The position numbers and the translations under genes are program-made. A stretch of 64,000 nucleotides of DNA from Leptolyngbya sp. FACHB-261. GTDB lineage: Bacteria > Cyanobacteriota > Cyanobacteriia > FACHB-261. The stretch's first letter is position 1; every line of letters begins with the position of its first letter. Positions 1-9,001 of this stretch are shown here, piece by piece. The stretch spans positions 1 to 64,000 of the forward strand of contig NZ_JACJPL010000022.1 in NCBI RefSeq assembly GCF_014696065.1, in the 5' to 3' direction. The notes below the pieces were generated by a model, which saw only the letters and a list, made by a program, of their open reading frames with translations, searched no databases and was not told where the DNA came from.

Positions 1-2308
1 GTGGTTTGTGCTGAAGAATTGGATGCGACAGCGATTGGATGAGTTTGAGAACTTTCGAGATTGTGTGGATGCTGCGTTCAAGCAATGTCCTAACGTATGC
101 GCGTAGAGCTATATATCCTGGTTTCCTTAAAAAGCCGGGGAAAGCGCACCATTGGTCTTCTAACCAGTTAGATTTGACAGGGCTTGGAACGCTTGAGTCA
201 AAACGGCTAATCGCCTCAGCTAGGTCCTGTTGAGAAATATCAGTTCCAGAGAGTTGCTCAACTAGGCTTAGGCCTGTCTTAAGCTCTTGCTCCCCATAAG
301 GCTTATATTGGCTCCAGGGGTAAACGATAGCAGTGCAAACTCGGCCCGATGCAAGCCGTAACCCATGTTCATCCTCAATTACCTTTCGATTCAACCGCCC
401 CAAACGTTGAACTAGAGCAGGAGCAGGTGCTACAGGAGAAACTAATAGGTCGGCGCTGAGATCCAGGGACATCTCGCAAACTTGAGTTGTAATTGCTAGA
501 ACCGGAGTGTTTGAGCCGAAAGCTTTTATGACCGCTTTGTGTTTATCTAGCCTATCCTTGTAGCGATAGCGGCTATGATAGATTAAGCAATTTGAAGGCT
601 CCAACAAGGAGCTTAGGCACTTCGTTTTTGCTAGGCGATACAGGTTTATACAACTTTGTACTGAATTAGTTACCCACAAAACCTTTTGCCGTTTTTCTAA
701 TGCATCTAGTACGGTAGGCCATATCTCAGGTAGCTCATCAGAATCAGAAATCTCAGAAATGTATTGAATCTGGTAACGGGGTAGGATTTCTAGATCCTTT
801 GGTCCTTCGATAGAACTTATCTGCTCACCCAACTCACTTGCTACAGCATGAATTGCTTGGAGCTGTCCTTGAGTGAAACTAGCACTCATTAATAGAATCG
901 GAGCTCCTCGAAATGTTTTAAGGAATTGTAAAAGGGCTCCGAAGAGCCGGTCGTCATAGGCATGAACCTCATCAAATACAAAGGCAGATTGACTAATTGC
1001 AGGCCATGAATATAGAGGCTTACGATTGTTCTGAATGAGACCCAGCACTAAGTCAACTGTACAGACAATTAGCTTCGCTTGCCAGGCAGTTAATGCCGCT
1101 AACCGCGCATCTATCCCTTCGGAATCTTCTGAATCCCCTGAAAACAGAATTTCTTCCAAATCAACGGCAGCCCGGGAGTGCATCAAAGCTGTCTCAATAG
1201 GAGTTTCAGCAGCATAGTCTAGATATCCTTGGGAAGCAGTTCCAGTTGTGGGATATCCAAAAAACAACTTTCGACCCGTTGCTCTTTCCGTTGCTCTTTT
1301 TTTCGCCCATGCGTAAGCTGCAGATGTCTTACCAGTTCCACAGCCAGCCTTTACTAACGTGATCCTATTCTTTGCCTCAGCGACGTCTCTTTGAAAAGGG
1401 CGTAGGGAGTTACCGTTGAGTTTCTGTGTTAGAAGGTTTTGAATCTCTTGCTCAGAGAGTACAAGATTGAAAACCTGGTTCATCCACTCCCCAATCTTGT
1501 ATCCAGCAACAGGCAATGCTGAACCCGCCAGATCCGCAGCAATTACCGTTGCTTTAACTGCAGCAATAAATCTCTGACGTTGCCAATCGCTTTGAGCCTC
1601 AAGCTCAATAAACTCATCACGCAGCTCGGTCAGGGCTTGCTTCAGCGTAGACTTTGACCAACACTCTTGAGGATACTGGGAGAGCGACTCAGGTAGTCCA
1701 AAGACTTGCTGTCCCAGCCTAAGGATTGCCTGAAAATCCACATGCTGTGTGTAGATTTCAAGCTCATCACCAGTTCCGTCAAGAATTTCAGCAATGTCTC
1801 CTGTCGATTTACCATCTTGGCTTTGTCCAATTTTGAGATGATGCCCCATTGCTGCCCAGACAGCCACCATTAGATCAGCCTGAGGGCATTGTTCTAGCCA
1901 AGCTCTAGAGCTAGGAACTCGGAGCGCTAAGATGCCGCTAATGACCTCATGACGAAGCATCTGCCTGCTGCTGTGCTTCTTCCAAGCTCTCTGGAGCTTA
2001 TTCCTATGCAAGCAAATTTTCTCATCTTCAGAATTAAGATGAACCATCTCCTGAAAATGTTGATTTGCCTTACCCCAATCATGCAAATATGCGCCTAGCT
2101 TAACTGTGCGAGCGAAGTAATCAAAATCAATATCACTGGTTAGTCCTAACTGGTCCAAAATAGTGCGACCAAGCCTTTCTACTAAAACATCAGCAGCTTG
2201 CATCACTGCACTAATGTGACCTGTGTACTTGGCAGCACCTCGCATTCTGCTTCCTTGCGCAGCTTGTTTAGGTAGTGCCTTTGCTAGCAATGTCTTGAAG
2301 GGGGACAC
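1..2308 (-). CDS. cas3: CRISPR-associated HD nuclease-helicase Cas3 (C-terminus beyond left edge)
   Basis: Cas3 is the type I CRISPR effector nuclease-helicase that unwinds and degrades DNA after Cascade recognition. Reading the minus strand from a GTG at 2308 gives an uninterrupted frame to base 1 (about 769 residues visible). The N-terminal HD domain shows an early His (YTGH, H31), LHDWGK (H76, D77), a GHH and an RHE motif. The helicase follows, with Walker A AGCGTGKT (K327), a FGYPTTGT motif typical of cyanobacterial Cas3, a DEVH box (D446-H449), LLMSAS, and an ALVQRLGRLNR motif VI. The GTG start shares one base with the cas6 TAG stop, so the two are translationally coupled. The effector genes (cas8, cas7, cas5) are presumably to the left, outside the window. 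The reading frame is certain and the family assignment is strong; the exact subtype is less so. Confidence 0.93.
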   Translation of the reverse strand, partial: MSPFKTLLAKALPKQAAQGSRMRGAAKYTGHISAVMQAADVLVERLGRTILDQLGLTSDIDFDYFARTVKLGAYLHDWGKANQHFQEMVHLNSEDEKICLHRNKLQRAWKKHSSRQMLRHEVISGILALRVPSSRAWLEQCPQADLMVAVWAAMGHHLKIGQSQDGKSTGDIAEILDGTGDELEIYTQHVDFQAILRLGQQVFGLPESLSQYPQECWSKSTLKQALTELRDEFIELEAQSDWQRQRFIAAVKATVIAADLAGSALPVAGYKIGEWMNQVFNLVLSEQEIQNLLTQKLNGNSLRPFQRDVAEAKNRITLVKAGCGTGKTSAAYAWAKKRATERATGRKLFFGYPTTGTASQGYLDYAAETPIETALMHSRAAVDLEEILFSGDSEDSEGIDARLAALTAWQAKLIVCTVDLVLGLIQNNRKPLYSWPAISQSAFVFDEVHAYDDRLFGALLQFLKTFRGAPILLMSASFTQGQLQAIHAVASELGEQISSIEGPKDLEILPRYQIQYISEISDSDELPEIWPTVLDALEKRQKVLWVTNSVQSCINLYRLAKTKCLSSLLEPSNCLIYHSRYRYKDRLDKHKAVIKAFGSNTPVLAITTQVCEMSLDLSADLLVSPVAPAPALVQRLGRLNRKVIEDEHGLRLASGRVCTAIVYPWSQYKPYGEQELKTGLSLVEQLSGTDISQQDLAEAISRFDSSVPSPVKSNWLEDQWCAFPGFLRKPGYIALRAYVRTLLERSIHTISKVLKLIQSLSHPILQHKP

Positions 2309-2967
2309 TAGTGCTCCTGATGAGGTAGGAAAATTCCGCAGCCCATGTGTCGCTTGCCTCCACATCCAAATTGCTGCAGAAGCAGTGAGTGCTCATCACT
2401 CAAGCCAGTCACCTCAGTCGTAAAACCAACGACTGTGTAACGTTGAATCTTGATGACCTTACGACTAGGTTGTCCATCACGATTTAGAGGAACAGATAGA
2501 TGCCCTACGATTCCTAGGTTGTCCAACTGACGTTGAGCTGAAGCTATAAAGGAGCCTAGTTCCATAGCACCCTTGATAGTTACAATACGAGCTCTCACAG
2601 TTGGCGCTGGGCAGAGCATAGAGACAGTAGGGATTCCCAGCTGAATCTCGTGAACGCCTACTTTTACTTTCTTACCTGCCAATGGGTAGACTAACGGAAT
2701 TTTAGATATAGGAACCCTGATACGGGTCAGTGACTGCCGTGTCAGGTGAATTTTGCCTTGCTGATCTTTGATGCCTGGGACCGTGAGAATAGCGAGCTCG
2801 GGGTGCTGGCGAAGCTCTGGTATCAGGTGCACGAATGCTGCATAGAGCCCGTAGTTGTGATCTGCAGGTAGCACTTGTCCATTGATCACAGGAAAATCCA
2901 GTTCTACAAAGGGTTCAAACCCCCTGTTCTCTGCAGAAGGTGTTAAGGGTCTTGTAATAGAGTTCAT
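2308..2967 (-). CDS. cas6: CRISPR RNA endoribonuclease Cas6 (Cmx6/MYXAN-like)
   Basis: Cas6 cuts the CRISPR transcript within each repeat to release crRNAs. This 219-residue protein has the layout of the Cmx6 branch: an N-terminal ferredoxin-like part and a basic, glycine-rich C-terminal loop reading GCGGKRHMGCGIF just before the end, which is the RAMP G-loop. The length fits the MYXAN Cas6 group (about 200 residues). It is the first gene of the visible cas operon and overlaps cas3 by one base. No other cas gene or repeat-spacer array is visible on its upstream side, so the promoter should lie in the 2968-3908 gap. The subtype name is from recall of the family; Cas6 itself is well supported. 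Confidence 0.88.
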   Translation of the reverse strand: MNSITRPLTPSAENRGFEPFVELDFPVINGQVLPADHNYGLYAAFVHLIPELRQHPELAILTVPGIKDQQGKIHLTRQSLTRIRVPISKIPLVYPLAGKKVKVGVHEIQLGIPTVSMLCPAPTVRARIVTIKGAMELGSFIASAQRQLDNLGIVGHLSVPLNRDGQPSRKVIKIQRYTVVGFTTEVTGLSDEHSLLLQQFGCGGKRHMGCGIFLPHQEH

Positions 2968-3908
2968 CCCGTGGGGTTTCCTGGTGAGAGGGCGCTCTGG
3001 GACTTGCGAGCTATGTTTTCATCGCCTTTCGGCATCAAGGGTAATGAGCGGGCAAGGTTATTGATGAGCCTTGACGCTCTGCGCTTCTTGGCAACGCTCC
3101 ACTCGATTGGCTGCCACGTGGAAGTGCTCAACGCTCCACAGATACTCGTTTGAATGCCACTTAGAACATCTAAGGATGCACATAGGTTAGCTGCCCTGGT
3201 TTTGCTATGTCAAGGCCCTTCCTGCACTGGGCTATCTCTTAATTGGCATTTGGGCACACAGACGGGAAGATACCTTTGGAGGCAACCCCAGGCTTGTTAG
3301 CTCAAAATATTACTCAGCCCCATGCTCGCTGTCTGACTGCTGGAATCTCTGCTCTTAGCTGTCACCTCACTTCAAGTGACTGACGAACAACTGAACATGG
3401 TCGCTGCGAGCGAATGGGGCATCACTTCACTACACATCGCGCACTTTATGCGTCGAGTTCAACCTTTCTTGGAGCGCAATCAGTCATCCCTTAGGGCTGC
3501 TCCGCATCACTGGGCTAGTAGATATCCGCCGGGGGTCACTAAATCTATTACTCCACCAACAAGGTGCCCTAGCGTCATAGGGTTTCTATCTTCTTCAATC
3601 ACCTGCTAGGGGCAAAGACTCGTTCCCTAACCCTAGACCGCTTTGTGATTCAGGAGCTGATCTAACTCGATAGAGAAAACGGGTATCAAGGAAACAGGCA
3701 GTAGCTGCTTTGTAGACACCACCTTCTCCTCTGGGGGTTTTACCAGTGGACAACAGAGGGGGCGGTAAAAACAAACATCACATTGAGTGCAATGATTGCC
3801 CCTAGTAGGGAAAGGCGGAAGGGGCCACACACGGAAGAATAAGGCTCAAAAACTAATGGCGTAGCCTGTGGATGGAATGGCTGAGTTAGGTCGCAGTAGA
3901 GCACTTAT
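2968..3908. other. Intergenic, no convincing gene
   Basis: About 940 bases between the cas6 start and the disrupted lipoprotein gene. The open frames here (for example 3376-3609 on plus and 3633-3830 on minus) lack recognisable motifs and ribosome binding sites. The cas promoter must lie here, but I cannot place it. No CRISPR repeats are visible. Confidence 0.5.
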
Positions 3909-4697
3909 TTAATAGCTTATTGCTTGTCGCTCGGTTTCTTCGTTCGGGGTTAAATCAGATTGAGTCACAAATGTAACTCGATTAGGCTCAATCTCATAAC
4001 GTAAATCAAATGCCCCTATTCCACCAGAAGTCATGCCTTCTCGATAAATACTCATATCGTATTTACCGCTAACTTCTGTAGTTTCTACATAGAAAACAAA
4101 CTGATAGGGGAGCGGTAGCCCTGGAACGCTTTGTCTTAAGCTAAGCGCAGGCTTCTCAGGCAGAATTGAGCAATGGAACAAACCTTGTCCCCAACGGCAG
4201 CTCAGAGCTACATCAAAGTCTGAGTCTAAATAGTAGATGTCTGCGCGGACCTGCTTCGATAGCCCCTCTGAATCTTCTCTAAAGGCGCGAGGTAGATACC
4301 CATTGACCGCAATTCTGACGTCGCACATGGGACTTGGTTGACCACTCTACACACCGGATGGTACTTCACCGCAGTGGTCTTGGGGATACCCAGCCGCTCG
4401 ACGCACTGGCTGGTTGTATGTGTCCACATAGGTTGCCGTAATCGTAGCTCCAGTACCTTGGTAGGCAAAACACCAGATCTGTGTAGAGCGCCGAGCGCTC
4501 TCTAAATTATCAATCTCGAAAATCCCTGGGAATTTCTGCTCTCCGAACTGGTAGTAGCGGGCATACCAAACGAGGCGAAGTGACTGTTTATCACCCTGAA
4601 TTGGTGCAGACAGAGAGAGAGCAGACGTGCAAATTGGATAATTGCCGCAGGCAAGAAACACGAAGCATACTAATGCAATCGAAAGAGCTTTTCTCAT
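3909..4697 (-). pseudogene. Secreted/lipoprotein gene with an internal in-frame TAG
   Basis: One minus-strand frame runs from ATG 4697 to a stop at 3909 and is broken only by a TAG at 4349-4347. The 116-residue first part starts with a signal peptide ending in a lipobox-like LACG, so the product would be exported and possibly lipid-anchored. The second part resumes six codons after the TAG, in the same frame, for 139 residues (ATG 4328). Together they make a protein of about 262 residues rich in Tyr, Ser and Thr with scattered Cys. I recognise no family. The shared frame says this was one gene disabled by a nonsense change. Two separate small genes or amber readthrough are possible but less likely. 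Confidence 0.6.
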
Positions 4698-4909
4698 AGA
4701 GCTGGTAAGGCTAAGTCACTGAAATGGATGGAGGCAGGCTTTTGACCTGCATGACTGGTTCTGGTGGAACTGCGAGACCTTAATGAGAGCCGCTTCATGG
4801 AGACAGCCTGAAACGACGTCACCAAAACCAGGCGTCTGCTCTATTCCGTCACCTGTCCAGGCTTTAAAATGCTTGCTTTTGAGAACGGCAGTCAGACCAA
4901 ACCCAGTGC

Positions 4910-5164
4910 TTAAACTTGCCCTTGGTTTTGCTCTGCATAGCCCAGCACATACAGCTGCTCAATCTCCATGCGAATAGCTGCAACGGTATCGCCCACGATA
5001 AAGACGATTGCTCTGGCTCTCGTGCGCCTTGGTCGCTCTACAGGTGTCTCCTCCATCTGGGCCTGTTGCCCAACCACTGGAGTTTTTTTGCTTCTGTTTG
5101 GTCTGCGCCATGACAGCGGGGTGTTTAGGTTAACTAGCAATGTACCCGTAACATGAGGGTACAA
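4910..5164 (-). CDS. Small hypothetical protein, divergent from the RHH gene
   Basis: An 84-codon frame whose last 45 residues (RARAIVFIVGDTVAAIRMEI onward, ending in LYVLGYAEQNQGQV) look like a real small globular protein: a beta strand, then an amphipathic helix. The first part is unlike protein, and the first ATG falls in a palindrome, so the true start is probably internal (ATG 5056, or a GTG near 5077). It diverges from the ribbon-helix-helix gene at 5209, as plasmid or phage regulatory pairs do. The function is unknown. Confidence 0.4.
   Translation of the reverse strand: MYPHVTGTLLVNLNTPLSWRRPNRSKKTPVVGQQAQMEETPVERPRRTRARAIVFIVGDTVAAIRMEIEQLYVLGYAEQNQGQV
5141..5163. promoter_or_regulatory. 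Palindrome TGTACCC-N9-GGGTACA, probable operator
   Basis: A perfect 7-bp inverted repeat with a 9-base spacer lies in the gap between the divergent small genes, about 45-70 bases upstream of the RHH-type protein start at 5209. RHH proteins usually bind short palindromes and repress their own genes, so this is a likely autoregulatory operator. This is inferred from position and symmetry only. Confidence 0.4.
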
Positions 5165-5208
5165 GCAAGTAGCCTGCCGGTAGAAATTTATGATGGTCGG
5201 AGGACGCC

Positions 5209-5424
5209 GTGGGGAAAAGGCTTGTGGCCCGCAAGGACCGGCTATATCGGAGAGAGGTCAGTGTCTATCTGGAGCCGTGGCTAAAGCAGGGGCTGGTTCG
5301 TTGGGCCAAGCGCGAGAACCGTTCGCTCTCAAACCTGATTGAGGATCTGACGAAGAAGGCTTACCGAGAGTGGGCAGAGGCGAACAACATACCAATTGAG
5401 ACGCTGGACGAGGACGAGGAATGA
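5209..5424 (+). CDS. Small ribbon-helix-helix (CopG-like) protein
   Basis: A 71-residue basic protein starting at GTG 5209 behind a good ribosome binding site (GGAGG, 6 bases upstream). Residues 15-20 (REVSVYL) fit a DNA-binding beta strand. They are followed by two helices (LKQGLVRWAKREN and SLSNLIEDLTKKAYREW) with the N-S-N-L-I turn typical of the RHH fold, and an acidic tail ending DEDEE. Such proteins regulate copy number or partition genes on plasmids. Its place next to a palindrome and the replicon-like module at 6.2-8.9 kb supports a plasmid origin. The regulatory target is inferred. Confidence 0.65.
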   Translation: MGKRLVARKDRLYRREVSVYLEPWLKQGLVRWAKRENRSLSNLIEDLTKKAYREWAEANNIPIETLDEDEE

Positions 5425-6192
5425 CCAGCAACGGGTGTGAATAAACGATCACTGGGTCTGGAGGGCGAACTGATAGTGTTCAGACTCTGACCGTTCAAAT
5501 CTCCGAGTTTGGAAGCCAGATGTCTGAGTTAAGGGGGCAGGTTCAACCAGTGGTGGAACAGTTCAACTGAATGGTGCCTGCGCTCCCGTAGTGTCTAACC
5601 AAGTGGCGTTTCAGGAAGAATGCCTGAATCAGTTGCAGGATGAGTTTAGGTTCGATCTACGTGAGCGAGCAAAATGCTCAGGTACAGGCATTGCTTGAAC
5701 TCTGCTGTAGCCGCGAGTGCCGCTGCAGAGTTTAGAGCGGGGCCAGGGCTGATAGACCCTCCAGCGAGTAGAAAAAGTGAATGGGTAGCTAGATGGGAAC
5801 GGTTTCCAGCGACATGTTTGATTAGAGGGGCGGACTCGTCAGAGACTTGCAACCTAGCCAAGAGCTGAGCCTATGAGTTGATTGCTGAGCTGGGAATTAG
5901 CTGCTCTTCGCAACGCAGACCCCCCTGCCCTAGCTTCGAAACCAACACTCGACTGACATAAGTTTGACGAGCAATCGAATCGCTCCGCAGCCGCTCAAGC
6001 AACCTCCTCAGTTTTTCAACTGATGCAAGTAAGCGATGAGCAATATGCTTCTTGCACAACTGTATAGTGGAAAGTTTTAGCAAACGAGCCACTCCAGTTC
6101 CTCTTTCTGCTGGGACATAAATAAGTCTTCGGAGGGAAGACTACATGGGAAAAGGCCTCGACTTATCCGATGCAATCCAAATTTGTAACAGC
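5425..6192. other. Decayed intergenic DNA
   Basis: No intact gene. Two short stretches read like broken remains of a coding region: around 5488-5570 (SEFGSQMSELRGQVQPVVEQ) and around 5602-5695 (FQEECLNQLQDEFRF), both in plus-strand frames closed by stops. They look like coiled-coil fragments and suggest an eroded gene. Confidence 0.35.
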
Positions 6193-6323
6193 TTATTCCC
6201 GTTTATTTATGTTTTGAATCTCTTCAAAAAATATGAGTAAAAACTGAACACCTAGCAATTTATTTAATGGGGATTAATCATTTATTTAAACGGGATTATC
6301 TCTGTATAACCCCATTTAAATCG
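6193..6323. repeat. Iteron-like repeats in an AT-rich block (putative plasmid-type origin)
   Basis: Two direct repeats abut with a 22-base period: 6258-6279 and 6280-6300, both of the form ATTTATTTAA-(TG/AC)GGGATTA. An inverted copy follows at about 6303-6322 (CCCCATTTAAAT on plus) and a weaker inverted copy lies at 6193-6210 (CCCGTTTATTTATG on plus). A 22-base period (two helical turns) in AT-rich DNA just upstream of a DNA-binding protein gene and a replication-type gene is the layout of iteron plasmid origins. The repeats are seen directly; the origin function is inferred. Confidence 0.5.
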
Positions 6324-6882
6324 ACTATTTTTTCTCGCAAAAAGGGTTGAATATCTCAGCTCAGGGTGATAGTCTTTTGGAGTACAAACGTACCCAACCA
6401 AACCTCGCGCCATGTCCCTCAATTCTCTCTAAGCATGATCGAGACTGGAGATTGACCGATACTAGATGTGCTCCAGAACTGAAGCCTCCATACCTATTAG
6501 CTCAAGCAGGACCAGAGGTCAGTCTTACATCTCTAATGACCTACCAACTCTCCTCTCTTGAGGATAGAGAGCTGCAATAGGAGCTGTGTGTAGATTCATT
6601 TATCTCATTTGCTATCGGTTGATATCTCTAAATCTTTTCTGCCCAGAACCTAGGGAAGATAGGCAGGTGGGTGAGTAAGAGACGAGAGTTTTAGTCACTT
6701 AAAACTCACTCGTGCCATTGGCTTCATCAGCAGTCTCTTATTGATTGGGGATTTTAGAGCAGTTGCTATGGCCTCGCTTGGAAGAAGAGCTAGCACGTAA
6801 GACAGTGGTAAAGCTCCATCGGCATTTTTAGAAGCTGCAAGGAACCTTTTCTCTTGCAGAGTGCCCACCAGCAGAAAAATAT
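6324..6882. other. Intergenic, no convincing gene
   Basis: About 560 bases between the iteron-like block and the HTH gene. The only long frame (6347-6580) has no recognisable features. The region presumably holds the promoter for the HTH gene. Confidence 0.4.
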
Positions 6883-7161
6883 ATGAGCAACTTTTCGTTT
6901 CAATTTGGTACCAAGCAGCAAGCCGCTGAGATCTTGCAACTAAGTTGTGAAACCCTTAAGAAGTATAGACTTAGTGGCAGATTGATTGAGGGGATTCATT
7001 GGTCGAGAATCAATTCTCGATTGGTCAGATACAATTTGAGCTTACTTAAAGATTGGCTTGCAAACAAAAATGATCCAGTGGCACATCTACGTGCAATTGA
7101 GCAATTTCAAGCTAGCTTGCTGAGTAATCAGCCTAAGAAACCTCGTAGGAAGACTATATAG
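6883..7161 (+). CDS. Excisionase/AlpA-type helix-turn-helix protein
   Basis: A 92-residue basic protein. Residues 8-40 (FGTKQQAAEILQLSCETLKK and the following YRLSGRLIEG) match the winged HTH of MerR/excisionase-type small proteins, in which a TKQQAAEIL-like helix precedes the recognition helix. The tail is basic (PKKPRRK). It lies between the iteron-like repeats and the polymerase-like gene, so it may regulate replication or act in excision. The start ATG at 6883 is the first in frame after an upstream stop; the ribosome binding site is weak. The target is unknown. Confidence 0.65.
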   Translation: MSNFSFQFGTKQQAAEILQLSCETLKKYRLSGRLIEGIHWSRINSRLVRYNLSLLKDWLANKNDPVAHLRAIEQFQASLLSNQPKKPRRKTI

Positions 7162-7419
7162 GTATTGCGATGATAAGACCTGCAGCTTGTCCAATCATTG
7201 CCTAGTGAGAAGGTAAAATTTGAAAGCATTCTAGCTGGCTCACCAAGAGTGTAGTAGCTGATGGAGCAATGGTTATGTAAGGCATATAAGTATCAATGGC
7301 TTTAGGAGATAGGTTACTGAAGAGGGCTTGCTGAGTCTACTCGATAGGCTACAGCATGACTAGTTCACGCTAATTTCGGCCGTTCAGCGACTCACTTATA
7401 GAAGCTGGAGTAGTTCTTC

Positions 7420-8853
7420 ATGAGTTATATTATCAAGAAATACCGCTGTCCTAGGCAGTGTTATGAGTTTGTGCGAACTCTGACTAAAAGTTTAAGCCAA
7501 GAGAACCATGCTCTGTTCTGCCATATTCTAGTGAGTAGCATGAGCAATCTCCGTCTCCGCAAACACAAGGGCTGGGTACCTATTTCGTTCAAACTTATCC
7601 GTAAGACTTGGAAGGGTAAAGCGGACTGGAAGAAATTAGAGAGCCTAAACCTCATCAGAGTTAAACCCTATGATATGAGGCGCGGTCTGTCCTATGAATT
7701 CAAAGTACCTGATGCTCTAATTGAAAAATTTCTCTCTAGTTTTTCCACTAAGACTCAGGACCACGTAGACTCACCGATGGTAAACCTATTCACGGGTCAT
7801 TTAATGAAGTGCAAGCCTAAGAGTAGGTTAACAGACAGTACTGGACACCCTGAAGCAGAATTAATTGCATCTGCAATTAAAACAGTTAAGAAATGTTTTT
7901 TTAATGCACTGGCTGTTGAAAAGCATTTACAGAAATTAAAAGCCGAACGTGATTTATTTGAGAAAGATAGTCCTCAGTGGACGAGAGCGTGTGCTCGCTA
8001 TCTAAATGATTTTTATTGTTTTAGGGCTATTGTTTCACGCGACTTAGTCAGTATAGATGGCAAAATCTTTAGTTATGAACCGACTTATTCTAGTCAAACG
8101 ACTGGTCGTATCAGTGAAGAGGGGGGTGGATTGCAATCTTGTAGCCGTGCTATGAAGGAGGCTGCCTTTCAAGATATTAATGGCATCAGAAATTATGATC
8201 TCAAAAATAGTCAAGCCAATGGACTGATCCAGCAATTTGAGAGGGCTGGGTTAGATACTGTCTGGCTTAAGAATTACGTTGCGGATAGTAACTCTAAGAA
8301 AAAATATGCGGCCCAAGCTGGCATCACAGTGAACTGCTGGAAGAGTTGCCTGTACGCAACGATGATGGGGGCATATCTGGGGCCTGGTAGATACCGTGGT
8401 GCAGTCACTAAGTATCTAGAAGATGAGGCGGATGGTGATTTAGAAAAAGCTAAGGCCTTGCATATGATATGTCTAGCTGTAATTAAGCCTTTTAAGATTC
8501 AACTAGATAAGTGGCATCAGTGGCTGCGCGAAAAGTATGTCGAGCTTCATAGCTATTGTGTTAAAAGGAAAAAATATATAAAGAATGCTACCGGTAAAAC
8601 GCTCTGTCTCACGGACGTAGGCAAGGATAAGAATTTGCTTACGCGCAAAATATCTGCGTTTATATTACAAGGTGCTGAGGCGGCTTTCATTCATCACTTG
8701 ACTCTGTTAAGTGACGAGTATGGGTTTAAAGTTCTGAGCAATCAACACGATGGGTTGGTAACCTTAGGCACCATTCCAGAGGAAGCTGTTGAAATAGCGC
8801 GAGAAAAATCTGGACTCAAGCGAGCTGAAATCGAGGAGAAACCATTTCTATGA
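7420..8853 (+). CDS. Divergent family A DNA polymerase-like protein with winged-helix N-terminus (putative replicon protein)
   Basis: A 477-residue protein. Residues 30-110 look like a replication-type winged helix (GWVPISFKLI, then a Leu-rich helix and SYEFKVP). The C-terminal half aligns by eye with the pol I polymerase core in the right order: TGRIS...GLQS..R (T228 on; pol I TGRLS...NLQN..R), IRNYDLKNSQANGL (D260; pol I DYSQIELR, motif A), WKSCLYATMMGA (K308; O-helix K-x3-Y/F-x4-G), RKISAFILQGAEAAF (Q417; pol I N.PIQG.AAD) and NQHDGLV (H443, D444; pol I VHDEL, motif C). D260 and D444 would be the two metal-binding aspartates. There is no room for 5'-3' or 3'-5' exonuclease domains. It follows iteron-like repeats and an HTH gene and is closed by a terminator, which suggests the initiator/polymerase of a plasmid or phage satellite. 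Motifs are seen; function is inferred. Confidence 0.6.
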   Translation: MSYIIKKYRCPRQCYEFVRTLTKSLSQENHALFCHILVSSMSNLRLRKHKGWVPISFKLIRKTWKGKADWKKLESLNLIRVKPYDMRRGLSYEFKVPDALIEKFLSSFSTKTQDHVDSPMVNLFTGHLMKCKPKSRLTDSTGHPEAELIASAIKTVKKCFFNALAVEKHLQKLKAERDLFEKDSPQWTRACARYLNDFYCFRAIVSRDLVSIDGKIFSYEPTYSSQTTGRISEEGGGLQSCSRAMKEAAFQDINGIRNYDLKNSQANGLIQQFERAGLDTVWLKNYVADSNSKKKYAAQAGITVNCWKSCLYATMMGAYLGPGRYRGAVTKYLEDEADGDLEKAKALHMICLAVIKPFKIQLDKWHQWLREKYVELHSYCVKRKKYIKNATGKTLCLTDVGKDKNLLTRKISAFILQGAEAAFIHHLTLLSDEYGFKVLSNQHDGLVTLGTIPEEAVEIAREKSGLKRAEIEEKPFL

Positions 8854-8859
8854 CCTTTT

Positions 8860-8900
8860 AAAGGCTGAAACCCTTGCAGCTATGAAGATTCAGCCTTTTT
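8860..8900 (+). terminator. Intrinsic terminator after the polymerase-like gene
   Basis: A 10-bp perfect stem (AAAGGCTGAA at 8860-8869 with TTCAGCCTTT at 8889-8898) followed by further T residues, 7 bases after the stop codon of the polymerase-like gene. It fits a Rho-independent terminator on the plus strand. Confidence 0.75.
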
Positions 8901-9001
8901 GGATCCTCGACGACAGTCGGCGGATGGTGTGAGAGGGTGCGAGAGGAGAAAAGGGAAGAGAAGGGAAGAGGAAAAGGAAGAAGAGGGAAAAGGAAAAGGA
9001 A

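Noticed and set aside
2308-3400. Possible CRISPR array upstream of cas6
   Set aside because: No direct repeats of 25-40 bases with regular spacing can be seen in this stretch.
5871-6092. Minus-strand 73-residue basic frame
   Set aside because: No recognisable domain, no ribosome binding site, and it lies in a decayed region.
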